Of a DNA stretch of 64,000 nt, positions 1 through 8,012 are shown piece by piece. Every line of letters begins with the position of its first letter. Position 1 is the first letter of the stretch. Made by a program: the position numbers and the translations under genes. Under the pieces are notes generated by a model. It saw only the letters and a list, made by a program, of their open reading frames with translations. It did not search any database and was not told where the DNA came from. The DNA is from Dehalococcoides mccartyi (GTDB lineage: Bacteria; Chloroflexota; Dehalococcoidia; Dehalococcoidales; Dehalococcoidaceae). The stretch is taken from contig NZ_CP013074.1 of assembly GCF_001889305.1 (NCBI RefSeq), positions 62,001 to 126,000 on the forward strand, in the 5' to 3' direction.

Positions 1-482
1 ACTATCTGGTAATAAAAGAAAAAACCCTGCAGGCTGAGGTCCGGCCTGATATACCCGCCGGCTTTACCTTCGGCCAAGAGCTTGCCGATAAGATTGTCCC
101 GCTGCTCTCCCCAGTAATCATCAATATACTCCTGCACTACCGGATAACGTTTAGCCGAAGTCTCCATAAGTTCACCCTGATACTGCTGGGTAAAGGCCTC
201 CTGACTGAAAAACAAAGTCTCCAGCTTTTCCTCAAACGGCATCTTTGCCTCTATTATCCTACGGTAACTGTCTAGGAGATTGTCCAGAAAGACTTTAAAT
301 ATTTCCTTTATCAGTTCTTCCTTGTTTCCGAAATGGTTATAGACCGTCACGGGTGAAACACCCGCCTGCCGGGCTATTTCCGGTATGCAAACCCGGCTAA
401 AGCCGTGCTGCTCAAATAATTCAAGGGCAACCTTCAGGATAGCTTCTTTGCTCTGGGTCTTGCGTTTTTCAAATCCGTCCAT
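1..482 (-). CDS. TetR/AcrR family transcriptional regulator (3' end beyond window)
   Basis: The gene reads leftwards from an ATG at 482 and runs off the left edge; 160 codons are visible without a stop. Residues 31-52 (IPEIARQAGVSPVTVYNHF) form the helix-turn-helix typical of TetR repressors, followed by the usual FGNKEELI segment. The rest is the helical ligand-binding/dimerisation domain, whose ligand cannot be guessed. The gene lies about 100 bp downstream of two overlapping SDR genes on the same strand, so it could be the last gene of that unit or have its own promoter. Family assignment is firm; target and ligand unknown. Confidence 0.85.
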   Translation of the reverse strand, partial: MDGFEKRKTQSKEAILKVALELFEQHGFSRVCIPEIARQAGVSPVTVYNHFGNKEELIKEIFKVFLDNLLDSYRRIIEAKMPFEEKLETLFFSQEAFTQQYQGELMETSAKRYPVVQEYIDDYWGEQRDNLIGKLLAEGKAGGYIRPDLSLQGFFFYYQI

Positions 483-580
483 ATTTCACCGGTTTTTATT
501 ATTTTTATTAATAGTATACAAAATATAAGATTAAACACAAGCCATTAAGTATATAAATTTATAAAACTTGTATACCAACT

Positions 581-1570
581 TCAATCACCTAAATAGCCCA
601 TAGATTTAAACCACAAATAGGCGTCTGCCAGAGATTCCTCCGCCAGACGGGGGGAAAACCCAAGCACTGTGCGGGCTTTAGCCGAACTGATATTGGCATT
701 ACTCTGCAGTACCTCCAGTGAGTAAGAGGTAAAAAGAGGAGAACGGCGGGTTAGACGATAATACGGATAACTTATATAAGCCCCCAGCTTGGCAAGGGTA
801 TAAGGAACTTTGAAACGGGGAGGGCTAACCCCGCTAAGCCTGCCCAGTATCTCAAACAAGCCCTTGATGCTGACATACTGTCCAGAAAGTATATAGCTCT
901 GCCCGTTCTGCCCCTTCTCAAAGGCGGCTATCATACCGGCAGCCACGTCCCGTACATCGACAAAATCGTAACCGCCGTCTACATAGGCTTTCAGTTTTCC
1001 GCCAGCGTAATCCAGCAAAACTCTGCCCATTTCAGATGGAGTGTAGTCATACGGGCCTATAACCCCGCTGGGACAAACTATAACACCTGAGAGCCCGTCA
1101 GATAGCCTCTTAAGCACCTCTAGCGCCCCCTGAGCCATACTGCGATTATATCCCGGCGGGAAATGAGACGGATGATAACCCTGCTCTTCGGTAAAGGCCG
1201 CACCCGGCGGAGGTTCAGACAAGGCATGGATTGAGGAGGTGTAAAGCAAGCGGGTTACCCCGCACTCCAGACAGGCATCCGCCATATTGGCTGCCCCGTT
1301 TACATTGGTATGGTAAAGCTCTTTTTCCTGCCCCGGCACTATGGAAACTATACCTGCCAGATGAAAAGCTGCCTGACACCCTTTCAGTCCGTCCAGAACA
1401 GAGGAATAAACAGTTACATCACCCTCCACCCGCTCAATATCCAGCCCTCTGATAGCCTGTGCGGCATCTCCCGGTTTGATTAAAGCCTTTACCCCGTAGC
1501 CTGATTTTATCAGCTCCCTGACCAGTACGTTGCCTATGCGGCCGGAAGCCCCGCTTACTAATACTTTCAT
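581..1570 (-). CDS. NAD(P)-dependent epimerase/dehydratase, dihydroflavonol-reductase-like extended SDR
   Basis: This is a 329-residue extended short-chain dehydrogenase. The Rossmann motif GASGRIG sits at residues 7-13 and the active-site serine region (YTSS) near 110-113. The catalytic Tyr aligns to Y141, but the usual YxxxK lysine is methionine (Y141-N-R-S-M145), which is unusual for an active SDR. The start overlaps the stop of the upstream SDR gene by four bases, so the two are translationally coupled. Substrate unknown; related families include dihydroflavonol-4-reductases and hopanoid-associated sugar epimerases. Fold assignment is confident, activity is not. Confidence 0.8.
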   Translation of the reverse strand: MKVLVSGASGRIGNVLVRELIKSGYGVKALIKPGDAAQAIRGLDIERVEGDVTVYSSVLDGLKGCQAAFHLAGIVSIVPGQEKELYHTNVNGAANMADACLECGVTRLLYTSSIHALSEPPPGAAFTEEQGYHPSHFPPGYNRSMAQGALEVLKRLSDGLSGVIVCPSGVIGPYDYTPSEMGRVLLDYAGGKLKAYVDGGYDFVDVRDVAAGMIAAFEKGQNGQSYILSGQYVSIKGLFEILGRLSGVSPPRFKVPYTLAKLGAYISYPYYRLTRRSPLFTSYSLEVLQSNANISSAKARTVLGFSPRLAEESLADAYLWFKSMGYLGD

Positions 1571-2556
1571 TGCGGGGTTTCTTCCGGCGGGATTTCCAGA
1601 CAGGCATCTACCGTTTCTTTCAGAGCGGTATCCAATCCGCCTTGTCCATATCCCAAGGCTTTTCGCGAAAGAGCAGGGTCAAAGAAGGTATTGCGTGTCT
1701 GCAAAGTTATATAACGGACAGGATCAAGCCCTGATTCCCGCCCCTGCAAACGATGCAGGCTTTTGATACCAAAAGCAGCCAGACGCAGAATAAAACCCGG
1801 CAAATGAATAACCTTTTTGGGTTTACCCAAGATTACGCCTAACTTGGAAAGCAATGCATCCCAGCTTAGGTTTTCGTCACCCACCAGATAGCTGTGCCCC
1901 GCCTGCCCTTTTTCCACCGCTCCAGCTATAGCTTCTCCCACCCTTGCCGCCGAAACACAGTTTGTACCGCCGCGGGGATAAAAAAGCCACCAGCCGGAAT
2001 TAAGGTATTTTATTAAGGGTCTCCAAAGGGGAATCCGGCCGGGCATCCTCCCGAATATATAAGGCAGACGCAAGCCGCAGATAGCCATTTCATTTCCGCC
2101 CAACTTAAAAATAGCTTCTTCCTGTTCAAGGCGGCTTTCAATATACGGGTGGTATTCACCAAGGCGCAAATCCGGCCAGAGTTTGGCAAAGTGGCAGAAA
2201 TACGAGCCTAAAAACACACCCCTTTTTACCCCGGCTTCTTTGGCAGCAGAGAAAAAATGGAGGCAGTCTTCAACATTAGCCTTGTGGAAAAAAAGATATG
2301 CAGGCGATTTGGGAACTATCCGGTCATCAGCACCGGCGGCATAGACCACCGCATCCTGACCTTTAAGCATAGCCAGTAGCATGCCGTGATTAAGATTGCG
2401 GATATTTGAAAAAAACACCTCAACCGATGGGGAAAATATATGGTCTGAAGGCATGGGCGGCAAAGCCACTACAGATACCTGATGCCCCCGGCGTACCAAT
2501 TCCAGTACTGCATGATACCCCAGAAAGCCGGTTCCGCCTACTACAAGCACCCTCAT
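1567..2556 (-). CDS. NAD(P)-dependent epimerase/dehydratase, extended SDR
   Basis: This second 329-residue extended SDR has GGTGFLG at residues 7-13 as nucleotide-binding motif. The best candidate for the catalytic pair is Y138 with R142, so the lysine of YxxxK is replaced by arginine here as well. Length matches its downstream partner exactly and the two overlap by four bases, suggesting an old duplication or a functional pair. It is the first gene of the unit, with a good GGAGG-type site upstream of the ATG. A role in modifying an isoprenoid, lipid or sugar is possible but not shown by sequence. Confidence 0.8.
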   Translation of the reverse strand: MRVLVVGGTGFLGYHAVLELVRRGHQVSVVALPPMPSDHIFSPSVEVFFSNIRNLNHGMLLAMLKGQDAVVYAAGADDRIVPKSPAYLFFHKANVEDCLHFFSAAKEAGVKRGVFLGSYFCHFAKLWPDLRLGEYHPYIESRLEQEEAIFKLGGNEMAICGLRLPYIFGRMPGRIPLWRPLIKYLNSGWWLFYPRGGTNCVSAARVGEAIAGAVEKGQAGHSYLVGDENLSWDALLSKLGVILGKPKKVIHLPGFILRLAAFGIKSLHRLQGRESGLDPVRYITLQTRNTFFDPALSRKALGYGQGGLDTALKETVDACLEIPPEETPQ

Positions 2557-3001
2557 ATTTGCCTCCTGCCCAGTTTTTACCAGCTCCGTCTATAACATAA
2601 CCTATACCTGTCAACCAAGTGCTGCCCCGTCTGGTTTTAACCCACCCGTTATACTTTTAAACACCACTTTTATATCTTCCCCGAGGCATTTCATAAGAAA
2701 TGCGGCAAAAACTGGAAGGCTAATACCTGTACCAAGTAACTTTAGCAGCCTCCGCAGGGAAATGCAGTGGATTAAGTCTAGCAGAGCCGTAGCTGGGTTA
2801 AATACGTGCAACTACGTAATTTTGACGCCGTTTTACCTGATAATAAGTATAAAAGTTCAAGTCACTTTGAGTATGACTTAAACACCCCTCTGTCAGGCAG
2901 ATGATACCGGTGCTACACTATAAAGAGGGTGTTTAGTAAACACCCTTTAATCTGCAATAGTCTAAGGCAGATATTCAGGTGAACTAAAACAGGAGGACAA
3001 G
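2557..3001. other. Intergenic region, 445 bp, divergent promoter region
   Basis: No convincing gene is visible. A 66-codon minus-strand frame at 2611-2811 has no ribosome-binding site or recognisable motif. The right part holds regulatory-looking sequence for the peroxiredoxin gene: an inverted repeat AAGTCA-N9-TGACTT at 2859-2879, a single TAAACACCC at 2879-2887, a TATAAA box at 2919-2924 and a perfect palindrome at 2927-2945. The left part presumably holds the promoter of the SDR pair, which I could not define. Confidence 0.6.
2919..2945 (+). promoter_or_regulatory. -10 element with adjoining operator-like palindrome upstream of peroxiredoxin
   Basis: TATAAA at 2919-2924 is followed at once by GGGTGTTTA-G-TAAACACCC (2927-2945), a perfect 9-bp inverted repeat with a one-base centre. 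A third copy of the half-site, TAAACACCC, lies at 2879-2887. A palindrome just downstream of the -10 is the classic place for a repressor. No clear -35 is visible. The 56 bases from the palindrome to the ATG rule out its being an ordinary terminator of an upstream gene, since none is close by. Confidence 0.55.
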
Positions 3002-3643
3002 ATGGAAGAAGTAACCTACGCCATGCCCCGTATCGGGGATATAGCACCCCCGTTTGAAGCCTTGACTACTCACGGTGTTTTGAAACTGGAAGATTTCAAA
3101 GGCCAGTGGCTCATTATCTTTTCCCACCCTGCAGATTTTACTCCTGTCTGCACCACTGAATTTATTGCCTTCTCCGAGATTTACCCAGAATTGAAAAAAC
3201 GTGAGGTCGAACTGCTTGGATTAAGCGTCGACAGCAATTCATCCCATATTGCCTGGGTAAGAAATATTGAAGAAAAAACCGGAGTAAAGATACCCTTCCC
3301 CATTATTGCCGACCTGAACAAAGAAGTGTCTTTTGCTTACGGCATGATTCACCCCGGACAGAGTAAAACCGAAACTGTAAGGTGTGTATTTATACTTGAC
3401 CCCGGCCAGAAAATACGCCTCATCATGTACTACCCAATGAACGTAGGACGAAATATGCGGGAGATTTTGCGGGTGATTGACGCACTCCAGACTGCTGACG
3501 AAAACAAAGTAGCTCTGCCGGCTAACTGGCATCCCGGTGAAAAAGTAGTAGTGCCGCCGCCTTCTACCCAAGAAATGGCTGAAGAAAGAATGGGGCAGGG
3601 GTATGAATGCATAGACTGGTATTTGTGCAAGAAAAATCTCTAG
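3002..3643 (+). CDS. Peroxiredoxin, 1-Cys/Prx6-type (AhpC/TSA family)
   Basis: This cytoplasmic thiol peroxidase of 213 residues would reduce hydrogen peroxide and alkyl hydroperoxides. The peroxidatic cysteine is C50 in PVCTTEF. The long C-terminal arm ends with C203 and C209 (CIDWYLC), the arrangement seen in archaeal Prx6-type enzymes, where these extra cysteines take part in the catalytic cycle. A strong AGGAGG precedes the ATG by seven bases. It is followed nine bases later by a small winged-helix gene. For a strict anaerobe this is a main oxygen-defence enzyme. Regulation by the upstream palindrome is inferred. Confidence 0.92.
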   Translation: MEEVTYAMPRIGDIAPPFEALTTHGVLKLEDFKGQWLIIFSHPADFTPVCTTEFIAFSEIYPELKKREVELLGLSVDSNSSHIAWVRNIEEKTGVKIPFPIIADLNKEVSFAYGMIHPGQSKTETVRCVFILDPGQKIRLIMYYPMNVGRNMREILRVIDALQTADENKVALPANWHPGEKVVVPPPSTQEMAEERMGQGYECIDWYLCKKNL

Positions 3644-3652
3644 GAGAATAAA

Positions 3653-3874
3653 ATGCCCTGTTTTGAATCTGACGGAACTCTGAGCGCCAGCGGCCGACAA
3701 ACACTGAAAGCCATAAAGGAACATCCCGGCACACCCGAAGAAATAGCTCCTTTTGCAGGTCTGCCTTTGTATCGGGTCAGAAGCGGGGTACGCTCCCTGA
3801 CTGAAGCAGGTCTGGCCGAAGAAAAAGAAAGCAAATATCACCTGACACCCAAGGGCAGTAAGCTGCTTAGCTAG
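3653..3874 (+). CDS. Small winged-helix protein
   Basis: This 73-residue protein consists almost entirely of a winged-helix fold: a helix (GRQTLKAIKEHPGTPEEIA), a recognition-like helix (LYRVRSGVRSLTEAGLAEE) and a short wing (SKYHLTPKGSKLL). The pattern resembles the MarR/DUF-type small HTH proteins. AGGAG lies seven bases before the ATG. It is co-directional with the peroxiredoxin gene nine bases upstream and shares its terminator, so it may regulate that gene. It has no cysteine in a sensing arrangement apart from C3. Function is inferred. Confidence 0.65.
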   Translation: MPCFESDGTLSASGRQTLKAIKEHPGTPEEIAPFAGLPLYRVRSGVRSLTEAGLAEEKESKYHLTPKGSKLLS

Positions 3875-3889
3875 AAACAAGTAGAAGTT

Positions 3890-3929
3890 ATACATGCCCG
3901 TTATTCTCTTGAAGCGGGCATGTATTTTA
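3890..3929 (+). terminator. Rho-independent terminator of the peroxiredoxin operon
   Basis: Ten-base arms TACATGCCCG (3891-3900) and CGGGCATGTA (3915-3924) are separated by 14 bases and followed by a short T run. Confidence 0.7.
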
Positions 3930-3961
3930 CCTGAATGGACCGACACCTGCTTGCCGGGCAA

Positions 3962-3991
3962 TTGCCCGCCTTGCCAATTTTCAGCTATAAT
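3962..3991 (+). promoter_or_regulatory. Promoter of tRNA-Arg
   Basis: TTGCCC (3962-3967) and TATAAT (3986-3991) are 18 bp apart, and the tRNA starts 15 bases downstream. The -35 overlaps a perfect 14-bp palindrome CGGGCAATTGCCCG at 3955-3968. The other two tRNA promoters in the window use the same TTGCC(C/A) box. Confidence 0.7.
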
Positions 3992-4006
3992 ATGATTTTG
4001 TTGCGT

Positions 4007-4083
4007 GCCCCTGTAGCTCAGCAGGATAGAGCAGCGGTTTCCTAAACCGCGTGTCGGGCGTTCGAATCGCCCCAGGGGTACCA
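4007..4083 (+). tRNA. tRNA-Arg (anticodon CCT)
   Basis: A complete cloverleaf can be folded: acceptor GCCCCTG/CAGGGGT with a G-U first pair, T8 A9, D arm starting GCTC, anticodon stem GCGGT/ACCGC enclosing TTCCTAA (anticodon CCT), and a T arm with TTCGAAT. CCA is encoded. It decodes AGG. Confidence 0.95.
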
Positions 4084-4095
4084 CTTTCTGAAGCT

Positions 4096-4140
4096 AAAAA
4101 GCCCCTTTTGACGGTGTTTTTCCGCAAGGGACTTTTCTTT
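4096..4140 (+). terminator. Terminator downstream of tRNA-Arg
   Basis: An imperfect hairpin AAAAGCCCCTT ... AAGGGACTTTT is followed by CTTTTT, a few bases after the tRNA 3' end. Confidence 0.55.
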
Positions 4141-4252
4141 TTGCAGGTCTTTTGCTAATCACTTTTCCGAATACAATACTATCTATTGCCAGCAGGCATT
4201 TTTTGTGCTTAAATTAGTCACGATAGTGTTTTATTTAAGAGGTCAATCTCAA

Positions 4253-4462
4253 ATGAACAAACTGGCTTTGCTTCTGGCTATACTCGGGGGTATATGTTTG
4301 GTGTTGGGTTTCCTGACCGCCTTGGAAATAATTCCGCCGTTGGTTGCCAGCGGGCATTTTTTTGGCCCAATAAGCAACACTACTATCGGCATGGGCGGCA
4401 TGTCTGTTATCCTGCTGCTAGGTTGTATAGCCTGCCTTATTGCCCGCCGAAACCAAACTTAG
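4253..4462 (+). CDS. Small membrane protein, two predicted helices
   Basis: This is a 69-residue protein with two hydrophobic segments (about residues 3-25 and 46-63) and a basic C-terminus (ARRNQT). I use the ATG at 4253 because AGAGG lies upstream at a suitable distance; a longer reading from 4205 lacks such a site. No family is recognised. It stands alone between tRNA-Arg and the zinc-finger gene. Confidence 0.55.
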   Translation: MNKLALLLAILGGICLVLGFLTALEIIPPLVASGHFFGPISNTTIGMGGMSVILLLGCIACLIARRNQT

Positions 4463-4662
4463 CCTGAACCCTGTTTTATAAAAACTGCTGCCGCAGCCTT
4501 TTTAAGAGCCAGTCACCCTGTTTATTCTTCAATAACGCCATTTATTATTTAGCCGCATGCATTCACCCTGCTTTCTCCAGCTTTGATTATCAACTATCCG
4601 CCCATTGACAAGAACATATGCCTATCCATACACTAAGAGACACGTTATATAAGGAGAAGTCT

Positions 4663-5043
4663 ATGATTTGCCCGGCTTGCTCTAAAGATATGCTGGTAGT
4701 AGAGTACCGCGAGATAGAGCTGGACTATTGCCCAGCCTGTCACGGGGTTTGGTTTGATGTCGGAGAACTTGGTTTGCTGCTGAATGAAGTAAATCTGAGT
4801 ACTGTCCAAAAGACAGAGGAAATAACCGATAGCCATGAGGCAAAACGCCACTGTCCCATCTGCCGCCGTAAGATGAAAAAGACTGCCCTGTTAAAAGACC
4901 CCCTTCTCATAACAGACGACTGTCCGTCGGGACATGGCATGTTTTTTGACGGGGGGGAGGTGGACCAGCTTATTACCCGCTTGAGTAAAGATACCAACCA
5001 ACCGGCAGTGGATTTCTTGAAAGAAGTCTTTAAAGCCAGATAA
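4663..5043 (+). CDS. Protein with two TFIIB-type zinc fingers (zf-TFIIB)
   Basis: This 126-residue protein has two zinc-binding modules. The first uses C3xxC6 and C23xxC26 followed by HGVWFDVGEL; the second uses C64xxC67 and C87 with HGMFFDGGEV. The W/FFDxGE signature after the second knuckle is typical of the bacterial zf-TFIIB family, whose role is poorly known. AAGGAGA precedes the ATG at 4663, which decides the start over an upstream ATG at 4618. The LemA/M48 pair follows within 45 bases and is probably co-transcribed. Confidence 0.8.
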   Translation: MICPACSKDMLVVEYREIELDYCPACHGVWFDVGELGLLLNEVNLSTVQKTEEITDSHEAKRHCPICRRKMKKTALLKDPLLITDDCPSGHGMFFDGGEVDQLITRLSKDTNQPAVDFLKEVFKAR

Positions 5044-5084
5044 TCAGATAATTTTTAGTATACAAAGAACATAGGGAGGAAAAT

Positions 5085-5651
5085 ATGTGGATTGCACTTA
5101 TAGTTATTCTAGCACTGTTACTGATACTGGGACTGTGGTTTGCCGGTGTATACAACGGACTGGTAGGCCTGCGGAACCAAGTCAAAAACGCCTGGGCACA
5201 GATAGATGTCCAGCTAAAAAGACGCTATGATTTAATACCCAACCTGATTGAAACAGTCAAAGGCTACATGACCCATGAACGGCAGACCCTTGAGTCTGTG
5301 ACCAATGCCCGTAATCTGGCCCAGCAGTTATCCACTTCTACCAGTGTGGAAGCCAGAGCCAAGGCCGAAGGTGAGCTGTCTTCCGCCCTCTCACGCCTGC
5401 TGGCAGTAGTTGAAAACTATCCCAACCTGAAAGCTAACCAGAACTTTCTGGCTTTGCAGGAAGAACTGACCTCTACTGAAAACAAGATAAGTTTTGCCCG
5501 CCAGTTTTACAATGACTCGGTTATGAAATATAACAACCAAACCCAAATGTTCCCCTCAAACATTGTGGCCGGCATGGCTAATTTCAAGGCCAGCGAATTT
5601 TTTGAGGTCAAGGTAGAAGAGGAACGCCAGGCTCCCAAGGTAAAGTTTTAA
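5085..5651 (+). CDS. LemA family protein
   Basis: This 188-residue protein has one N-terminal membrane helix (residues 2-22) followed by helical coiled-coil-like sequence. The signatures NQVKNAWAQIDVQLKRRYDLIPNL, NLKANQNFLALQEEL and ENKISFARQFYNDSVMKYN (each abbreviated family hallmarks) are all present. LemA proteins are membrane-anchored helical proteins often paired with M48 proteases. AGGGAGG precedes the ATG. The M48 gene begins 17 bases after the stop. Function of the pair is unresolved; envelope quality control is a common proposal. Confidence 0.92.
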   Translation: MWIALIVILALLLILGLWFAGVYNGLVGLRNQVKNAWAQIDVQLKRRYDLIPNLIETVKGYMTHERQTLESVTNARNLAQQLSTSTSVEARAKAEGELSSALSRLLAVVENYPNLKANQNFLALQEELTSTENKISFARQFYNDSVMKYNNQTQMFPSNIVAGMANFKASEFFEVKVEEERQAPKVKF

Positions 5652-5668
5652 ACAGGATTTAAACCGAT

Positions 5669-6862
5669 ATGTGGGAACAGATACAATCCAATAAAACCCG
5701 TTCCATTATGCTGGTTATCGGTATGGGGCTTATTTTGGTAGCTCTGGGCTACGCTCTGGGCATGGCCTTTACCGAAAATGGTCTGGTGGGACTGGTAATT
5801 GCCCTTGTCCTGTGGGGAATTATGAATCTGGTAGCCCTGACCCAGGGCGACAGTATTCTTCTGGGCATGGCTAATGCCAAGGAGATAAAACCGGCTGACC
5901 ATCCGCGCCTTTACAACGTGGTGGAGGAAATGAAGATTGCCTCCGGGCTGGATACCATGCCCAAGGTATATATCATTGATGACCCCGCCTTAAACGCCTT
6001 TGCCACCGGACGGGACAAAAACCATATTTCAGTTGCCATTACTTCCGGACTGCTGCAGAAGCTGAACCGTGATGAGCTGCAGGGTGTGATAGGGCATGAA
6101 ATGGCCCATATCAAAAACCGGGATGTCTCACTGATGGTATGGTGCAGTATCCTTTTGGGGACTATAGTTATTTTAGCCCAGTACGGCTCACGGATGTTTA
6201 TTTTCGGCGGAGGGTCACGCCGTTCTTCCTCAAACGAAGGGGGCGGCGGCGGGGCTCAGGCTATCTTGATGGTGGCGGCACTGCTGCTTATTATACTGGC
6301 ACCCTTGTTTGCCCAGCTGATATATTTTGCCATTTCACGCAAACGCGAATATCTGGCAGATGCGTCATCTGCCCAGTATACCCGTTACCCGGAGGGGCTG
6401 GCTTCCGCCCTTGAAAAGCTGGGGGCTTCTACCGCACAGCTGCGCTCAGCCAACCAGGCTACCGCCCCCATGTATATAATTAACCCCTTCAGGGCCAAGG
6501 GAAAAGCCGCCGCTGACCTGACTTCCACCCATCCCCCCATAAGCGAGCGGATACGGATTCTGCGGTCTATGAACGGAGCTTCCTACCACAACTATGATGA
6601 GGCCTTTAAACAGGTAAAAGGCGGACATGTTATACCGCCTACCGCTATCAAGCTTGACCACGCCGAGACTATACGGGAGGCTTCGGACGAAGGGCCTTTG
6701 GCTACTGAAATCGGCCGCGCCCGCGAAACCTCAAATGCCCTCTGGAATATGAATAAATACCAGACGGTAGATTGTGACTGCGGGGTCAGGCTGCGTATCC
6801 CACCCGGCTTAAAGGGGCAGGAAATACAGTGCCCGCACTGCGGCAAAACCCACCAGACCTGA
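5669..6862 (+). CDS. M48 family (HtpX-like) membrane zinc metalloprotease with C-terminal zinc ribbon
   Basis: The 397-residue protein has two N-terminal membrane helices (about 12-33 and 38-58), the zinc site H143-E-M-A-H147 with third ligand E227 in KREYLAD, and two further helices around 155-172 and 197-222. A glycine-serine-rich linker (about 178-195) lies between the latter helices. The C-terminus adds a zinc ribbon, with C369/C371 and C388/C391, that typical HtpX proteins (about 290 residues) lack. It probably degrades damaged membrane proteins together with the adjacent LemA protein. A strong terminator follows. Confidence 0.9.
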   Translation: MWEQIQSNKTRSIMLVIGMGLILVALGYALGMAFTENGLVGLVIALVLWGIMNLVALTQGDSILLGMANAKEIKPADHPRLYNVVEEMKIASGLDTMPKVYIIDDPALNAFATGRDKNHISVAITSGLLQKLNRDELQGVIGHEMAHIKNRDVSLMVWCSILLGTIVILAQYGSRMFIFGGGSRRSSSNEGGGGGAQAILMVAALLLIILAPLFAQLIYFAISRKREYLADASSAQYTRYPEGLASALEKLGASTAQLRSANQATAPMYIINPFRAKGKAAADLTSTHPPISERIRILRSMNGASYHNYDEAFKQVKGGHVIPPTAIKLDHAETIREASDEGPLATEIGRARETSNALWNMNKYQTVDCDCGVRLRIPPGLKGQEIQCPHCGKTHQT

Positions 6863-6888
6863 TAAATGAGCTGTTAGACCGAAATATT

Positions 6889-6916
6889 AAAGGGGCGTAA
6901 AACCGCCCCTTTTTAT
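6889..6916 (+). terminator. Rho-independent terminator after the M48 protease gene
   Basis: GGGGCG (6892-6897) and CGCCCC (6904-6909), extended by A/T pairs, form a hairpin followed by TTTTTATT. It may also serve cysE on the opposite strand. Confidence 0.75.
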
Positions 6917-6943
6917 TGTATCCGCAAAATCTCTTTTAAAAAG

Positions 6944-7636
6944 TCAGAGGTTAAACTCTTTCATAATCTCACGTATCTGCCCGCGAAGCTCATCCTGAGG
7001 CACTTTCAGCCCGCTGTTTTTTTCAAGCTGGGCAAGCCTGTCCATCAGCTTTTGCTGTTCGGCCAGCACCACTTTTAAGGCATCCGCTACCGGATCCGGC
7101 AGCTTGCCGTGTTCCAAATCAAGAACCATACGGCGTGATTCTTCAACTACCCGCCCCGGTATACCCACTACAGTTGCCCCGGCCGGAACGTCCTTGGTCA
7201 CTACCGAACCTGCCCCGATTTTTGCCCCTTCACCCACGGTAATGCCGCCCAGGACTACCGCACCTGTGCCGATAACCGCATTACTGCAGATAGTAGGGTG
7301 ACGTTTACCTTTGGATAAACTGGTGCCGCCTAAGACCACGCCCTGGTACATAAGCACGTCATCACCAATTTCAGAGGTTTCACCAATAACTACACCCATC
7401 CCGTGGTCAATGAAAAAACGCTGGCCTATTTTTGCCCCCGGATGAATCTCAATGCCGGTGCAGAACCGTCCGCAATGAGAAAGCCAGCGCGCCCAGAAAT
7501 GGAGCTTGTGCCGCCAAAGCCAGTTTGCCACCCGGTGAAACCAGAGGGCATGCAAACCGGGATAACAAAAAAGAACCTCTGCCACACTTCTGGCAGCCGG
7601 GTCTTTGCTGAAAACGTTTCTAATATCTTTTATCAT
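6944..7636 (-). CDS. cysE: Serine O-acetyltransferase
   Basis: The enzyme makes O-acetylserine from serine and acetyl-CoA, the first step of cysteine synthesis. The 230-residue protein has an N-terminal helical domain and a left-handed beta-helix of hexapeptide repeats from about residue 65 to 165, including the conserved [18 protein letters not shown] and GVVLGGTSL segments and the final [18 protein letters not shown] turn. The C-terminal 60 residues are helical and longer than in the shortest homologues. No other cysteine gene is adjacent. cutA and nadA lie upstream on the same strand and may be co-transcribed. Confidence 0.93.
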   Translation of the reverse strand: MIKDIRNVFSKDPAARSVAEVLFCYPGLHALWFHRVANWLWRHKLHFWARWLSHCGRFCTGIEIHPGAKIGQRFFIDHGMGVVIGETSEIGDDVLMYQGVVLGGTSLSKGKRHPTICSNAVIGTGAVVLGGITVGEGAKIGAGSVVTKDVPAGATVVGIPGRVVEESRRMVLDLEHGKLPDPVADALKVVLAEQQKLMDRLAQLEKNSGLKVPQDELRGQIREIMKEFNL

Positions 7637-7663
7637 TTAAGCACACATTATAGCACCCATTGG

Positions 7664-8008
7664 CTATTCCGGAATATCCGGCGGGGCAGAAAGTTCTTTA
7701 TCCAGCCAGTCCAGATATTCCGGGCTACCCCCGGCTACCGGCAATGCCAATATTTCGGGGTTTTCATAGCTGTGAACCTCATGTACTACCTCTATAAGGG
7801 AATCCAGCATGGACTGGCGGGTTTTAACAATAAGCAGGCTTTCGGCTGATTCCTCTATTTTCCCTTGCCACCAATACTGCGAGTTTACCCGCGGAACAAT
7901 GCTGACGCAGGCCGCTTTGCGCTGGGTAAGCAGCACCTTTGAGATAAGGGCGGCTTCCTCTGCATCTTTGGCGGTTATGAAGACTACCAGGAATGAATTT
8001 GCCTTCAC
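7664..8008 (-). CDS. cutA: CutA1-family divalent cation tolerance protein
   Basis: This 114-residue trimeric small protein has the CutA signatures FVVFITAKDAEEA near the start, KAACVSIVPRVNSQYWWQGKIE in the middle and VHSYENPEILALPV near residues 75-90 (abbreviated). The family is widespread and was linked to copper tolerance in E. coli, but its real role is unsettled. It lies four bases after nadA and 27 bases before cysE, all on the minus strand. Confidence 0.9.
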   Translation of the reverse strand: MKANSFLVVFITAKDAEEAALISKVLLTQRKAACVSIVPRVNSQYWWQGKIEESAESLLIVKTRQSMLDSLIEVVHEVHSYENPEILALPVAGGSPEYLDWLDKELSAPPDIPE

Positions 8009-8012
8009 CCTT

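Noticed and set aside
2611-2811. 66-codon frame in the 2557-3001 gap
   Set aside because: No ribosome-binding site, no recognisable fold, and it overlaps likely promoter sequence.
3239-4084. 281-codon minus-strand frame across the peroxiredoxin gene and tRNA-Arg
   Set aside because: It runs antisense to a clear peroxiredoxin, the winged-helix gene and a tRNA and has no family features.
4463-4662. Small RNA or terminator in the gap before the zinc-finger gene
   Set aside because: Only a four-base stem (CTGC/GCAG) before a T run is visible, too weak to claim.
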